Positions 48,186 to 59,996 of a stretch of 64,000 nt of DNA are shown here, one piece after another. The stretch is from Cognatilysobacter terrigena (GTDB taxonomy: Bacteria; Pseudomonadota; Gammaproteobacteria; Xanthomonadales; Xanthomonadaceae), in NCBI RefSeq assembly GCF_004361065.1, contig NZ_SELT01000007.1:1-64000 (forward strand), in the 5' to 3' direction. Each line of letters starts with the position of its first letter. Within the stretch, counting starts at the first letter, position 1. The notes beneath the pieces are model-generated. The model ran no database searches and was not told the origin of the DNA. It worked only from the letters and a program-made list of their open reading frames with translations. The position numbers and the translations under genes are program-made.

Positions 48186-48719
48186 TCAGGCGACGCGCGG
48201 CGCGGTTTGTGCGACGTCGTCGAACAGCGCGTTCTCGGTTTCCCGCAGCAGGCCCTGCGCGTAGATCGCCCACGCCAGGTATGCGCGGATGCGCTGGAAG
48301 TAGCGATGGCCGAACGGTTCGCGCTCGCGGATGCGTCGCTCGCAGCGGCGCTTCTGCTCTTCAAGGTATTCGCGGATGCGCACCAGCTTCTCGCGCGCGC
48401 GCGGCACCGAGAGGCCCTGCAGCGCGAAGAAAGGCAGCGTCTCGTAATGCGGATGGCGCGACAGCGGCGACTTGTTCCAGTTCACCGCGGCGATCGCGGC
48501 GAGCTGGCCCGGCGTGCCGCACTGCCCGCAGCTGCAGGTCACCTGCCAGCGCTCGCCGTTGAACTCGAGCGGCGGCTCCTCGCCACAGGCCGCGCAGGGA
48601 TTGATCCAGCGGGCGGCGTCGAGCGGATCGTCCGGGCCGAAGTCGAGCCACGACGGATCGATGTCGATCACGCGGTCCAGCGGGTTGACGGCGCGCAGCG
48701 ATTGGGGGCGATCGTGCAT
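48186..48719 (-). CDS. Zinc-ribbon hypothetical protein with Lar-like motif
   Basis: 177 residues from the ATG at 48719, with GAGG upstream. Cysteines 42, 45, 62, 64 and 67 (PCAACGEEPPL ... VTCSCGQCG) followed by AAIAAVNWNKSP resemble the zinc ribbon and AIxxWN ending of Lar restriction-alleviation proteins. The remaining C-terminal ~90 residues are helical and strongly basic/acidic. Whether it acts on restriction systems is unknown; no restriction genes are nearby. Convergent with the DUF58 gene. Confidence 0.7.
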   Translation of the reverse strand: MHDRPQSLRAVNPLDRVIDIDPSWLDFGPDDPLDAARWINPCAACGEEPPLEFNGERWQVTCSCGQCGTPGQLAAIAAVNWNKSPLSRHPHYETLPFFALQGLSVPRAREKLVRIREYLEEQKRRCERRIREREPFGHRYFQRIRAYLAWAIYAQGLLRETENALFDDVAQTAPRVA

Positions 48720-48899
48720 TTCAATCCTCGGGGAATGGCCATGACGGCCGGTCGGCCAGGTCCCCTGTGTGTAGAAGGCCGCCACGGGCGGCGCGCGCAT
48801 TGTGCGGCCGTGAGCGTGAACAAGATGCTGTGGACGATGGCACGATGCGTCGCAGGGCGGGCCGTTTACGCACGCCGATCGCGTTGACCGGAGATTACG

Positions 48900-49379
48900 A
48901 TGCGTCGACCTGCGACCGTCATCACGCTGTTGCTCGCCATCGGTGCCGCGTGGCTCGCCGCGCGCGGGCCAACATCGCGAGCGCCGTACGATGCGCCGAC
49001 CTCCAATACGCCGCGAACGCCGATCGGCTCGTCCGCCCCCGCACGCGACGACGAGTCGATCCTCGCGGCCGTCCGCAGCCACGCGCAGGACGCCCCGGTC
49101 GACGGCCGCGGCCGTGTGCTGCGCGTGCTGCCCGACGACCGCGAAGGCAATCCCCACCAGCGCTTCCTGATGCAGCTCGACGACGGCACCACGGTGCTGG
49201 TCGCGCACAACATCGCCCTCGCACCGCGGCTGGATGGGCTCGCAGCGGGCGACCTCGTCGAATTCCGCGGCGATTACGTGTGGAACGAGAAAGGCGGCGC
49301 GCTGCACTGGACGCATCGCGATCCGCATGGCACGCACCGCGACGGCTGGCTGCGCTGGCGCGGTCGCACCTACGACTAG
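48900..49379 (+). CDS. DUF3465 exported protein
   Basis: 159 residues. N-terminal membrane anchor or signal ([18 protein letters not shown]), a short linker and the DUF3465 domain ([66 protein letters not shown]). A small beta-barrel (OB-like) fold of unknown role. The stop TAG overlaps the converging YkgJ-like gene's stop by 2 bases. Confidence 0.88.
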   Translation: MRRPATVITLLLAIGAAWLAARGPTSRAPYDAPTSNTPRTPIGSSAPARDDESILAAVRSHAQDAPVDGRGRVLRVLPDDREGNPHQRFLMQLDDGTTVLVAHNIALAPRLDGLAAGDLVEFRGDYVWNEKGGALHWTHRDPHGTHRDGWLRWRGRTYD

Positions 49380-49639
49380 GGCGCGGTCGCCCTTTCGAGG
49401 TGCACGAGCATCCGTAGCGCGTCGTCGCGATCGACGCCGCACATCGACGGCGACGGCCGCAGCGACGCACACACGGCCGGTCGACGCGGATCGTCGAACA
49501 GGCGGCAGCGGAGCTGCTCGTCGAGTTGCACGCAGGCCACGCCCGCAGGCTTGCCGTGCGGCATGCCCGGAATCGGCGAGCTGATCGACGGCGCGATGCA
49601 GCAGGCCGCGCAGCCGGCGCGACAGGGGACCGCGCTCAT
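49376..49639 (-). CDS. YkgJ-family cysteine-cluster protein
   Basis: 87 residues from the ATG at 49639, which overlaps the aroE stop (ATGA). Nine cysteines: CRAGCAACC at the N-terminus, then C45 and C51-region ([16 protein letters not shown]), CASL and the C-terminal MCG, the YkgJ/Fe-S- or zinc-binding pattern. Function unknown; the family is thought to bind a metal or iron-sulfur cluster. Last gene of the aroE unit. Confidence 0.85.
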   Translation of the reverse strand: MSAVPCRAGCAACCIAPSISSPIPGMPHGKPAGVACVQLDEQLRCRLFDDPRRPAVCASLRPSPSMCGVDRDDALRMLVHLERATAP

Positions 49640-50493
49640 CGCAGGTCGCGACCTTCGCGCAACGCGTCGTACACCGGTGCGGTGTCGGGCATGACGTCGT
49701 GCCACAGACGGAAGCTCTCGGCGGCCTGTTCGACCAGCATGCCGAGGCCGTCGATCCCGACCGTTGCGCCCGCGTGCTGCGCGGCCTCGAGGAATGGCCG
49801 AGCGGCCTCGCCGTAGCCGAGATCGACCGCGGTCCACTTCGTGTGCAGTCCGCGCGGCAGCGGCCAGTCGACCGGCACGCCATCGCGCGCCGCGGAGGTG
49901 GTGTTGATGACGATCGTATAGAGCGGATCGTCACGGTCGAGGTCGGTCCACCCGCCCCACGGCTGCAGTGCGACACGGGGCGAGGCGAGTCGCTTCTTCA
50001 GTGCGATCACCCGCTCTGGCGAGCGATTGGTGAGGCCGAGTTCCGCGACGCCGGCCGCCAGCAACGCCGGAGCGACACCTGCCGCCGCACCGCCCGCGCC
50101 GATCAGCAGCACGCGCGCACCGTCGAGCATCACGCCGTGGCGATCGCGGAGGTCGCGCACCAGGCCGATGCCGTCGGTGTTGTCGCCGTACCAGCGCGCC
50201 GCACCGTCGGCATCGAGCCGCACCAGCGTGTTTACCGCACCGGCCTGCGCCGCGCGATCGCCGAGCACCGTGCACAGCGAGGCCGCGGCGATCTTGTGCG
50301 GCAGCGTCACGTTCGCGCCGCGGCCGCCTTCGTCGCCGAACCGACGCACCGCAGCGGCGAAATCGTCCGGCGCCGCATCGATGCGTGTGTACTCGAGATC
50401 GATGCCGAACTGCGCTGCGAACGCCGCGTGGATGAACGGCGACCGCGAATGCGCGACGGGGTGGCCGAACACGGCGAATCGGTTACGGTGCAT
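49636..50493 (-). CDS. aroE: Shikimate 5-dehydrogenase
   Basis: 285 residues from the ATG at 50493, which has GAGG 5 bases upstream; an ATG 24 bases earlier lacks one. Substrate-binding [24 protein letters not shown] (catalytic Lys), GDNTDGIG and the NADP-binding [16 protein letters not shown] are in place. Reduces dehydroshikimate in the chorismate pathway, whose product chorismate also feeds the chorismatase at 61830. Confidence 0.95.
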   Translation of the reverse strand: MHRNRFAVFGHPVAHSRSPFIHAAFAAQFGIDLEYTRIDAAPDDFAAAVRRFGDEGGRGANVTLPHKIAAASLCTVLGDRAAQAGAVNTLVRLDADGAARWYGDNTDGIGLVRDLRDRHGVMLDGARVLLIGAGGAAAGVAPALLAAGVAELGLTNRSPERVIALKKRLASPRVALQPWGGWTDLDRDDPLYTIVINTTSAARDGVPVDWPLPRGLHTKWTAVDLGYGEAARPFLEAAQHAGATVGIDGLGMLVEQAAESFRLWHDVMPDTAPVYDALREGRDLR

Positions 50494-50519
50494 CGGTCCT
50501 CGGCTGCCGGAATTCATGC

Positions 50520-51422
50520 GTGCGCACCGTACACCACCGATCCCGCGGCGTCGCCGTCGCCCTCGCCATGCTGTTCGCCGCGACGCCGTGCACCGCGTTC
50601 GCGCCCTGGGGCATGGAAGGTGTCGGCACGGTCTCCACGCGCGACACCGAGATCCGCGCGACGGTGAGCCCGGACGGCCAGACGATCGTCTGGGGCAGCC
50701 CGGATCGCGCGGGCGCGTCGGGCGGCTGGGACCTGTGGCGCGCGCATCGCATCGACGGCCGCTGGCAGAACGCGGAGCCGCTCGCGCTGAACACGCCCGC
50801 GAAGGAATTCGATCCGATGTTCAGTGGCGATGGTCGGTGGCTGTACTTCTTCTCGAACCGCGCTGGCGGACAGGGTGGCGATGATCTCTATCGCGCGCCG
50901 GTCGCGGCCGACGGTGCGATCGGCGCCGCAAAGAACCTCGGCCCGGGCGTCAACACGCGGGGCGACGAATGGGCGCCGACGCCGAGTCGCGACGGCCGCC
51001 GCCTTTTGTTCGCGAGCGACGGACAACGCGGCGCGCGTCGTCACGATCTGTTCGTCGCGACGTGGAACGGCACGGCATTCGTCGACGCGAAGGCGGTCCC
51101 GGGGATCGCGACCGACGCCGACGAATTCGACGGCGCGTGGATCGGCGATGGCGACGGGCTGGTGTTCGCGCGATCGACGGATGTGGAATCGAAGCCGATC
51201 CGCCTCTATGTCGCCACGTGTCGCGCGAAGGCGTATGGCGACGCCGTGCCGATGGCGGTGGCGTTCAATACCGAGGAGGCGTGGACGCTCGGGCCGGCGG
51301 TCGATTGGAACCGTCCGGTGGAGATGTTGATCACCGGCGCGGCACCGTCACCGAAGGCGGGGAAGCTTGATATCTATCGGGTGCTGACGCCGGTAGTGAG
51401 GGGGGATGGGAGTTGTGGGTGA
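50520..51422 (+). CDS. Exported TolB/PD40-type beta-propeller protein
   Basis: 300 residues from a GTG at 50520. Signal peptide to about residue 27 (LFAATPCTAFA). The body has repeated PD40/WD40-like units: VSPDGQTIVWGSPDRAG, FSGDGRWLYFFSNRAGG, PSRDGRRLLFASDGQRG and GDGDGLVFARSTD. Such proteins are periplasmic propellers or peptidase-associated sensors; no enzyme domain is attached. Divergent from aroE across 26 bases. Confidence 0.85.
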   Translation: MRTVHHRSRGVAVALAMLFAATPCTAFAPWGMEGVGTVSTRDTEIRATVSPDGQTIVWGSPDRAGASGGWDLWRAHRIDGRWQNAEPLALNTPAKEFDPMFSGDGRWLYFFSNRAGGQGGDDLYRAPVAADGAIGAAKNLGPGVNTRGDEWAPTPSRDGRRLLFASDGQRGARRHDLFVATWNGTAFVDAKAVPGIATDADEFDGAWIGDGDGLVFARSTDVESKPIRLYVATCRAKAYGDAVPMAVAFNTEEAWTLGPAVDWNRPVEMLITGAAPSPKAGKLDIYRVLTPVVRGDGSCG

Positions 51423-51506
51423 TTGCCGTGCGGCATGCATCGTCATGCGCGCGATGACGCGGCGCGTCGGCGACATAGTGTGTTGTGGCGGTTCGCACGG
51501 TCAAAG

Positions 51507-51694
51507 GCGTTTCGTCCGCTGGCGCGGCCGAGTTACTTTCTTTGCTGGTGCAAAGAAAGGTAACCAAAGAAAGCACCTTTCTCGACGAATCTACAGCTCG
51601 CGACGGCTAACTCCTCGCGATCGCCACACTCGCCATCCATGGCTCGGGTGGCGACGGCCGACGTCGTGTCGGCCGCCCCTTCGGGGCCTTTACG
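51507..51694 (+). repeat. Dispersed palindromic repeat, copy B
   Basis: 188 bases, same length and orientation as copy A (17393-17580), with scattered mismatches. Hairpin core at 51532-51564. Lies between the PD40 gene and hemB, which converge. The rest of the 469-base gap 51423-51891 holds only the hemB terminator. Confidence 0.85.
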
Positions 51695-51843
51695 CTTTGA
51701 GTCGGTTGCCGATGTCACACGCATGAAGCGCGTAGTGCCGCTGACTCGCTGCACAAGGCGTGCAGAGCAGACCAAAGCGCGCGACATCTCCTACGTTTCG
51801 CATCATGTCGTCGCCTTCGGGCGCCGAAAGAAGTGCGATCCCA

Positions 51844-51873
51844 CAAACAACGAAGCCGCCCGAAGGCGGCCTC
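51844..51873 (-). terminator. hemB rho-independent terminator
   Basis: On the minus strand GCCGCC-TTCG-GGCGGC (51870 to 51855) is followed by TTCGTTGTTTG, a stable UUCG-tetraloop stem with a T-rich run 22 bases after the hemB stop. Confidence 0.75.
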
Positions 51874-51891
51874 ATGTGCAGGAGGAGTGGC

Positions 51892-54205
<2,314 letters not shown>

Positions 54206-55008
54206 GGCGGGACTCCAGCCAGAATTTCAGGATGAGCGTGACGAGGGCGAGGCCGGCCAGCAGCGACGCGGCGGCGAACGCCGCGGTGCTGTCGAACTCG
54301 TTGTAGAGGATCTCGATGTGCAGCGGCAGCGTGTTGGTCAGCCCGCGGATGTGGCCCGACACCACCGACACCGCGCCGAACTCGCCCATCGCGCGCGCCG
54401 CGCACAGCAGCACGCCGTAGAGCAGGCCCCACTTGATGTTGGGCAACGTCACGCGACGGAACATCGTCCATGCGCCTGCACCGAGCGAGCGCGCGGCGAG
54501 CTCTTCGTCCGCGCCCTGCTGTTGCATCAGCGGGATCAGCTCGCGCGCGACGAACGGGAACGTGATGAACAACGTGGCCAGCACGATGCCGGGACGCGCG
54601 AACAGGATCTTGAGGTCGTGCTGTTCGAGGAACGACGCGAACCACCCGTGCGAACCGAACAGCAGCACGAGGCAGAGACCGGCGACGACGGGCGACACCG
54701 CGAACGGCAGGTCGATCAGCGCGAGCAGCACGCGCTTGCCGCGGAAGTCGAAGCGCGTCACCGCCCAGGCGAGCAATACGCCGAACACCGCGTTGAGCGG
54801 CACCGCGATGCCGGCGGTGAACAGCGTGAGCTTCAGCGCCGCGATCGCGTCGTCGGTGGTCAGTGCCGACCACCACGCGCGGAAGCCTTCACCGAACGCC
54901 GCGCTCAGCACCATCAGCAACGGCAGCACGACCAGCGCGGCCATCAGCACGAACGCGAGCAGGATCAGCGGCCAGCGCATCCACGCCGGTGCGTCGAGGG
55001 GATGACGC

Positions 55009-55890
55009 TCAGCCACGGCGGCCTCCCTTCGAGTGCGCGAACAAGGACGGAATTGCGTTGATCGCAAGCAGGCAGACGAACGAGGCGACCAGCAGCAGCG
55101 CAGCGATCGCGATCGCGCCGTTGTAGTCGTATTCCTCGAGGCGAATCGTGATGAGCAGCGGCGCGATCTCCGTCTTGTACGGCAGGTTGCCGGCGATGAA
55201 GATCACCGAGCCGTATTCGCCGAGCGCGCGCGCGAACGGGAGCGAGAAGCCGGTGAGTGCGGCGGGCAGCACTTCGGGCAGAACGACGCGACGCCACGTC
55301 GTGAACCGCGACGCGCCCAGCGACGCCGCGGCCTCTTCCTGCTCACGGCCCAGCGTTTCCAGCACCGGCTGCACCGTGCGCACCGCGAACGGCAGGCCGA
55401 TGAACACAAGCGCGATCACGATGCCGATCGGCGTGTACGCGATCTTCCACCCGAGCGACTCCGCGTACTGGCCGACCCAACCTTTAGGCGAATAGATCGC
55501 GGTGAGTGCGATGCCGGCGACCGCGGTCGGCAATGCGAACGGCAGGTCGACGAGCGCGTCGAGCAGGCGTCGTGCAGGAAAGCGGTACCGCACCAGCACC
55601 CAGGCGATCAGCACGCCGGCCAGCGAGGTGATCACCGCCGCCGCGAACGACGCACCGAAGCTCAGCTTCAGCGCCTGCTGCACGCGTTCGTCGTGGATCG
55701 CGCGCAGCCAACCGTCGCGTCCCAGTCCTGCCGCGCGCACCGCGAGCGCGAGCAAGGGCAGCAGCACGACCGCGCCCAGCCACGCCATGCCGAGCCCAAG
55801 ACTCAGCCCGAAGCCCGGCAGCGGCGAGCGCCGCGCACGTCGGGGCGTGCGCGGCGTCGGGCCTTCGATCGCGGCGGCCGCGAGCGTCAC
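55009..55890 (-). CDS. cysT: Sulfate ABC transporter permease CysT (CysU)
   Basis: 293 residues from a GTG at 55890 that overlaps the sbp stop (GTGA). Six membrane helices after a 30-residue Arg-rich cytoplasmic N-terminus. EAA loop [26 protein letters not shown]. Forms the membrane channel with CysW. Confidence 0.94.
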   Translation of the reverse strand: MTLAAAAIEGPTPRTPRRARRSPLPGFGLSLGLGMAWLGAVVLLPLLALAVRAAGLGRDGWLRAIHDERVQQALKLSFGASFAAAVITSLAGVLIAWVLVRYRFPARRLLDALVDLPFALPTAVAGIALTAIYSPKGWVGQYAESLGWKIAYTPIGIVIALVFIGLPFAVRTVQPVLETLGREQEEAAASLGASRFTTWRRVVLPEVLPAALTGFSLPFARALGEYGSVIFIAGNLPYKTEIAPLLITIRLEEYDYNGAIAIAALLLVASFVCLLAINAIPSLFAHSKGGRRG

Positions 55891-56888
55891 GGGCGATAGA
55901 TGCGGTCGAAGAAGCCGCCGTCGGCGAAGTGCTGCGCCTGCGCCTTCTTCCAGCCGCCGAACGCGCCGTCGATGGTCACGAGCTTCACCTTCGGGAAGCG
56001 CGCGAGATCCGCGGCGGGCACGCCGGTGGGGTCGATCGGACGGAAGAAGTGCTTGGCCGCGAGCTGCTGGCCGGTGGGCGAGTACAGGAAGCGCAGGTAG
56101 GCCTCGGCCTGCTTGCGCGTGCCGTGCTTGGCGACGTTCTTGTCCACCCACGCCACCGGTGGCTCCGCGAGGATCGACACCGACGGCACGACGATCTCGT
56201 ACTTGCCCGCATTGCCCGGCTGCGAAAGCGTCAGCAGCGCCTCGTTCTCCCACGCGATCAGCACGTCGCCGATGCCGCGTTCGACGAATGTCGTCGTCGC
56301 GCCGCGCGCGCCGCTGTCGAGCACCGGCACGTTCTTGAACAGCTTCGACATCCAGTCGACGACCTTGTCGCCATCGCGCAGCTGCTGCGAGGCATACGTC
56401 CACGCGGCGAGATAGTTCCAGCGCGCACCGCCCGAGGTCTTCGGATTCGGCGTGATCACCGACACGCCCGGCTTCACCAGGTCACCCCAGTCCTTGATGC
56501 CCTTCGGATTGCCCTTGCGCACGAGCAGCACGATCGTCGACGTGTACGGCGCGCTGTTGTGCGGCAGGCGCGTCTGCCAGTTCGCGGGCAGGAGCTTGGC
56601 GTTGGCGGCGATCTGGTCGATGTCGCCGGCGAGCGCCAGCGTCACGACGTCGGCTTCCAGGCCGTCGATGACGGAACGCGCCTGCTTGCCGGAGCCGCCA
56701 TGCGAGGCGCGGATGTCGAGCGTCTCGCCGGTCTTCTGCTTCCACTCGGCGGCGAAGCGCGTGTTGACGTCGGCGTAGAACTCGCGCGTCGGGTCGTAGG
56801 ACACGTTGAGCAGTTGCAGGTCTTTGGCGTGCGCAGCGCCGGCGATCAGCGTCGCGGCGAGCACGGCGGTGCGGAGCAAGGTCTTCAT
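55887..56888 (-). CDS. sbp: Periplasmic sulfate-binding protein
   Basis: 333 residues from the ATG at 56888; residues 1-22 are a signal peptide (TLIAGAAHA cleavage). [28 protein letters not shown] and [14 protein letters not shown] are the conserved anion-binding blocks of Sbp/CysP. Captures sulfate or thiosulfate for the CysTWA complex. Lies 17 bases after the porin stop. Confidence 0.95.
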   Translation of the reverse strand: MKTLLRTAVLAATLIAGAAHAKDLQLLNVSYDPTREFYADVNTRFAAEWKQKTGETLDIRASHGGSGKQARSVIDGLEADVVTLALAGDIDQIAANAKLLPANWQTRLPHNSAPYTSTIVLLVRKGNPKGIKDWGDLVKPGVSVITPNPKTSGGARWNYLAAWTYASQQLRDGDKVVDWMSKLFKNVPVLDSGARGATTTFVERGIGDVLIAWENEALLTLSQPGNAGKYEIVVPSVSILAEPPVAWVDKNVAKHGTRKQAEAYLRFLYSPTGQQLAAKHFFRPIDPTGVPAADLARFPKVKLVTIDGAFGGWKKAQAQHFADGGFFDRIYRP

Positions 56889-56905
56889 GGGGGAGGCCTC
56901 TGCGG

Positions 56906-58333
56906 TCAGAAGGAAACTTGGGCGCGGGTGAAGAAGGTCTTCTCGGTTTCGCGATCGGCGCCGGCGGCGGCACCGCCATCGAAGTCCGCTTCCGAGTAGT
57001 TGGCGACGAGCTTGAGGTTCTGGGTCAGGTACCAGTTGACGCCCAGCGTCCACGCACGGCTGCGGCGTGCGGCGGCGTTCGGGTCGGCGAACAGCGGGAA
57101 GGCGTCGTCGTCGATCTCCAGGGCGCCGATGCGCGCCGCGAGTTCCACAGCACCGAAGCCTGCGCCACCGACGTTAAAAGGATGGCTAGGGCGCGTTACG
57201 CCGCGATACGACGCGTCCTCGCCCGTGAGCACCCAGCTCGCGGCGAGCTGCCAGGCGCGGTTGTCGAGCGTGGCCGACGTCGCGCCGACGCGCAGATCCT
57301 GCTTCGACTCGATGTACTCGCCGAGCAGCCCGAACGGGCCGTTGTAGTAGTACGCCTGCGGCGACCAGCGCCGACGTTCGCCGTTCGCGAGCACCGCGGC
57401 GCGGTAGCCGAAGAACTGCACCTGGCCCGGCGTGCGGTAGCGCGGAAGCACGTTGGAGCCGGTGCCGACGGCGTCGCCCGTGCTCGCGGAAATGCCGAAG
57501 CCGAGGCCGGACAATGCGCTCGCGTCCTCGCGGAACGGTTCCCAGAACACGCGGCCGGCGTACTCGATCTTGGAGTCCGGATTGTTCGACGTCGGCGCGT
57601 CGCGGCCGTCCGGCGCGCCGTTGAAGGCGCCGACGGCATACGTCAGCCCGCTGGTGAACTCGCCCTGCAGCTGCGCGCCGAAGTCGCGGTTGGGTGCGAG
57701 CTCGGACGGATAGCCGAGTTCCATGAACGTCGTCGCGCCCGAGGACTGCAGGCGTTCCAGCCCGATCGGCGCCTTGAACTTGCCGGCGCGCACCGTCGCG
57801 CGCGGGTCGAACTTCAAGTCGATGTAGGCGTCGGCGATCGTCGCGCTGTCGCCGGCGAATTCCGGCATGACGCGGAAGCCGACCAGCTTGCCGAACTGGC
57901 CTTCAAGGATGGGCTGCACGCGGCGCAGCAGGAAGCCGTCGTTCTGCGGCAGCGCCTTGTCGTCGATCCACGCGCGCGCGTCGCCCTGCACGAGGCCGCG
58001 CAGCTTTACTTCGACGCCGTCGGCGGCGGGCGACTTGAACGAGACGCCCTTCGCTGCGCTGACGGTGAGCGTCGACGCGCTCGCGGCCTTGTTGGCGGCG
58101 TCCTCGGCCTGCAGTTCGAGCTGGCGCTCGATCACCTTGAGGCGCTGGTCGAGGTCGGCGACCGACGCGCCGGAGGCATCGGCAGATGGCGCATCGGCCG
58201 ACACGCCGAGCTTATGTTCGAGCACGCGCAGGCGCTCGGCCAGCTGGTCGACGGTGGGCGGGGATTGCTGCGCATGGGCGACGCTTGCGGCGGCGAGCAA
58301 CGCGACGGCGAGGAGGGTGGGACGTGCGGTCAT
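56906..58333 (-). CDS. OprO/OprP-type outer membrane porin
   Basis: 475 residues. Signal peptide (ending SVAHA), then a coiled-coil (residues about 25-85, [15 protein letters not shown] ... [16 protein letters not shown]) and a 16-strand beta-barrel ending in Phe (TRAQVSF) as required for BAM recognition. The family includes phosphate porins OprO/OprP. Placed between the regulator and sbp, it is probably a sulfate-facing porin; anion preference is inferred from context. Confidence 0.88.
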   Translation of the reverse strand: MTARPTLLAVALLAAASVAHAQQSPPTVDQLAERLRVLEHKLGVSADAPSADASGASVADLDQRLKVIERQLELQAEDAANKAASASTLTVSAAKGVSFKSPAADGVEVKLRGLVQGDARAWIDDKALPQNDGFLLRRVQPILEGQFGKLVGFRVMPEFAGDSATIADAYIDLKFDPRATVRAGKFKAPIGLERLQSSGATTFMELGYPSELAPNRDFGAQLQGEFTSGLTYAVGAFNGAPDGRDAPTSNNPDSKIEYAGRVFWEPFREDASALSGLGFGISASTGDAVGTGSNVLPRYRTPGQVQFFGYRAAVLANGERRRWSPQAYYYNGPFGLLGEYIESKQDLRVGATSATLDNRAWQLAASWVLTGEDASYRGVTRPSHPFNVGGAGFGAVELAARIGALEIDDDAFPLFADPNAAARRSRAWTLGVNWYLTQNLKLVANYSEADFDGGAAAGADRETEKTFFTRAQVSF

Positions 58334-58420
58334 GAGGCGTTCCGTTGGGGTGGTTTCGCGCGCGGTGCGCGTCGAACGTTCGTGGTCGCGCGTCCGGTGG
58401 TCCGGTCGGCGCGTATGGGG

Positions 58421-58615
58421 TCAGCGTCCGTCCACCCGCAGCTTCTGGCTGCGCGTGATCTGGACGATGCGATCAGAGTGCACGACGACTTCCACCGAGC
58501 CGAAATGCAGCTCGCGCAACGCGGCGAGCACGGCTTCCTCGGCTTCGGTGACGGGAATGGCGAGGCGTGGCGGATCGCGCCGTGGCGTCGCGTGCGGAAA
58601 GGGCGTGGTGCTCAT
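58421..58615 (-). CDS. DUF2292 (YezD-like) small protein
   Basis: 64 residues from the ATG at 58615, overlapping the Rrf2 stop (ATGA). VLAALRELHFGSVEVVVHSDRIVQITRSQKLR is the DUF2292/YezD signature. In other bacteria YezD-like genes lie beside sulfate-assimilation genes; function unknown. It is 87 bases upstream of the porin. Confidence 0.85.
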   Translation of the reverse strand: MSTTPFPHATPRRDPPRLAIPVTEAEEAVLAALRELHFGSVEVVVHSDRIVQITRSQKLRVDGR

Positions 58616-59049
58616 GCGGGGATCTCCAGCGTGCGGGCGTCGTTCGCCGCGAGGCTGCCGACGCTCACCGCGTCGAGCACGTTCGACAGTGCGTCGCGGG
58701 CGTCGCGCATGACGGCGCGCAAGGCGCAGGCCTCGGGCTCGGGGCATTCGGGGCAGGCGCGGTAGGCGGTGACGCTGGCGCAGCGCACCGGCGCGAGCGG
58801 GCCGTCGATCACGCGGATGACGTCGCCGAGCATGATCTGCGTTGCCGGCCGCGCGAGCGCATGCCCGCCGGCCGGACCGCGACGGCTCTCGACCAGCCCG
58901 GCATCGCGCAGCTCGACCAGGATGGCCTCGAGGAATTTCTCCGGCGTGCCGCTGCGCTCGGCGAGCGCCCGCGCCTGAAGCCGCGCGCCGTCCGCCTGCG
59001 CGAGCGCGCTCAGGGCGCGCAGCGCGTACTTGGCCTTCATCGTCAGCAT
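58612..59049 (-). CDS. Rrf2-family regulator (sulfur-type)
   Basis: 145 residues. Winged helix with KAKYALRALSALAQ, the recognition region LEAILVELRDAGLVESRRGPAGGHALARP, and a Cys cluster C90, C99, C102, C108 that could bind an iron-sulfur cluster or sense thiols. First gene of the minus-strand sulfate block. A 25-base perfect inverted repeat covers its start, suggesting autoregulation. ATG at 59040 is an alternative. Confidence 0.92.
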   Translation of the reverse strand: MLTMKAKYALRALSALAQADGARLQARALAERSGTPEKFLEAILVELRDAGLVESRRGPAGGHALARPATQIMLGDVIRVIDGPLAPVRCASVTAYRACPECPEPEACALRAVMRDARDALSNVLDAVSVGSLAANDARTLEIPA

Positions 59050-59072
59050 TTCCCAGTCACCATGTGGGAAAT
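59048..59072. promoter_or_regulatory. Candidate Rrf2 operator
   Basis: ATTTCCCA, nine bases, TGGGAAAT: perfect 8-base inverted repeat overlapping the first codon of the Rrf2 gene at 59049, a position where a bound dimer would block transcription of the sulfate genes. Confidence 0.6.
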
Positions 59073-59165
59073 CTGCCGAGGCGCGCCCGCGGGCGGAAAG
59101 GGCGGCGAAGCATCACCTCATGCCCGGCCGGCATGACGCCTTGCCCGGGCCGTTACGATGGCGCC

Positions 59166-59996
59166 GTGCGTTCCCCGTTCCCGCCGCTGGTCCGCGTCAG
59201 TCTCGTCGTCCTCGGCGTGCTGGCGCTCGTGTGCACGATCGGGCCGTGGCTGCTGCCGTTCGATGCACAGACGCCCGATTGGGACGCGTTGTCGGTGGCG
59301 CCCGGTGTCGCGCGCCACGGCTTCGGCACCGATGCGATCGGTCGCGACGTCCTTGCGCGCACGCTCGCCGGCGGCCGCCTGTCGCTGGGCATCGGCGTGC
59401 TGTCGAGCGTGCTCGCGCTGCTGATCGGCCTGACCTACGGCGCGGTCGCGGGCCTTGCCGGCGGGCGCGTCGAACGCCTGATGGTGCGCGGGCTGGACGT
59501 GGTGAGCGCGATTCCGTTCCTGCTCGTCGTCATCCTGCTGCTCACGCTGTTCGATCGGTCGCTGACGCTGCTGCTCGCGGCGATCGGCGGCTACGTCTGG
59601 ATCGACTTCGCGCGCGTGATGCGAGCGGAAGCCGCGCGTCTTCGCAACGAGCCCTTTGTGCTCGCCTCCGAGGCGATGGGCGCGACCTTCGGCCAGCGCC
59701 TGCGCCTGCACGTCGTGCCGAACCTCATGCCGCTGGCGATGGTGTACCTCGGCCTGATCCTGCCGCAGGCGATCCTGGTCGAAAGCTTCCTCGGCTTCCT
59801 CGGCCTGTCGATCGACGAACCCGGCGCGAGCTGGGGTTCGCTGCTCAACGACGGCGTGCAGGAACTCGACAGTGCGCCGTGGACGCTGCTGTTTCCCGCC
59901 GCCTTCCTCGTGACCACGCTCGCCGCGTTCCAGATGCTCGGCGACGGCCTGCGCGACTGGCTCGACGTGCGCACGCGCCCGCAGGCGGCGGCATGA
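59166..59996 (+). CDS. Peptide/nickel-type ABC permease (OppC/DppC-like)
   Basis: 276 residues from a GTG at 59166. The first membrane helix (SLVVLGVLALVCTIGPWLL) is followed by the OppC-type motif HGFGTDAIGRDVLARTLAGGR, and the EAA loop EAMGATFGQRLRLHVVPNLMP is near 172-192. Four more helices follow. No OppB-type partner or binding protein is encoded in the window. The stop overlaps the ATPase ATG. Confidence 0.9.
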   Translation: MRSPFPPLVRVSLVVLGVLALVCTIGPWLLPFDAQTPDWDALSVAPGVARHGFGTDAIGRDVLARTLAGGRLSLGIGVLSSVLALLIGLTYGAVAGLAGGRVERLMVRGLDVVSAIPFLLVVILLLTLFDRSLTLLLAAIGGYVWIDFARVMRAEAARLRNEPFVLASEAMGATFGQRLRLHVVPNLMPLAMVYLGLILPQAILVESFLGFLGLSIDEPGASWGSLLNDGVQELDSAPWTLLFPAAFLVTTLAAFQMLGDGLRDWLDVRTRPQAAA

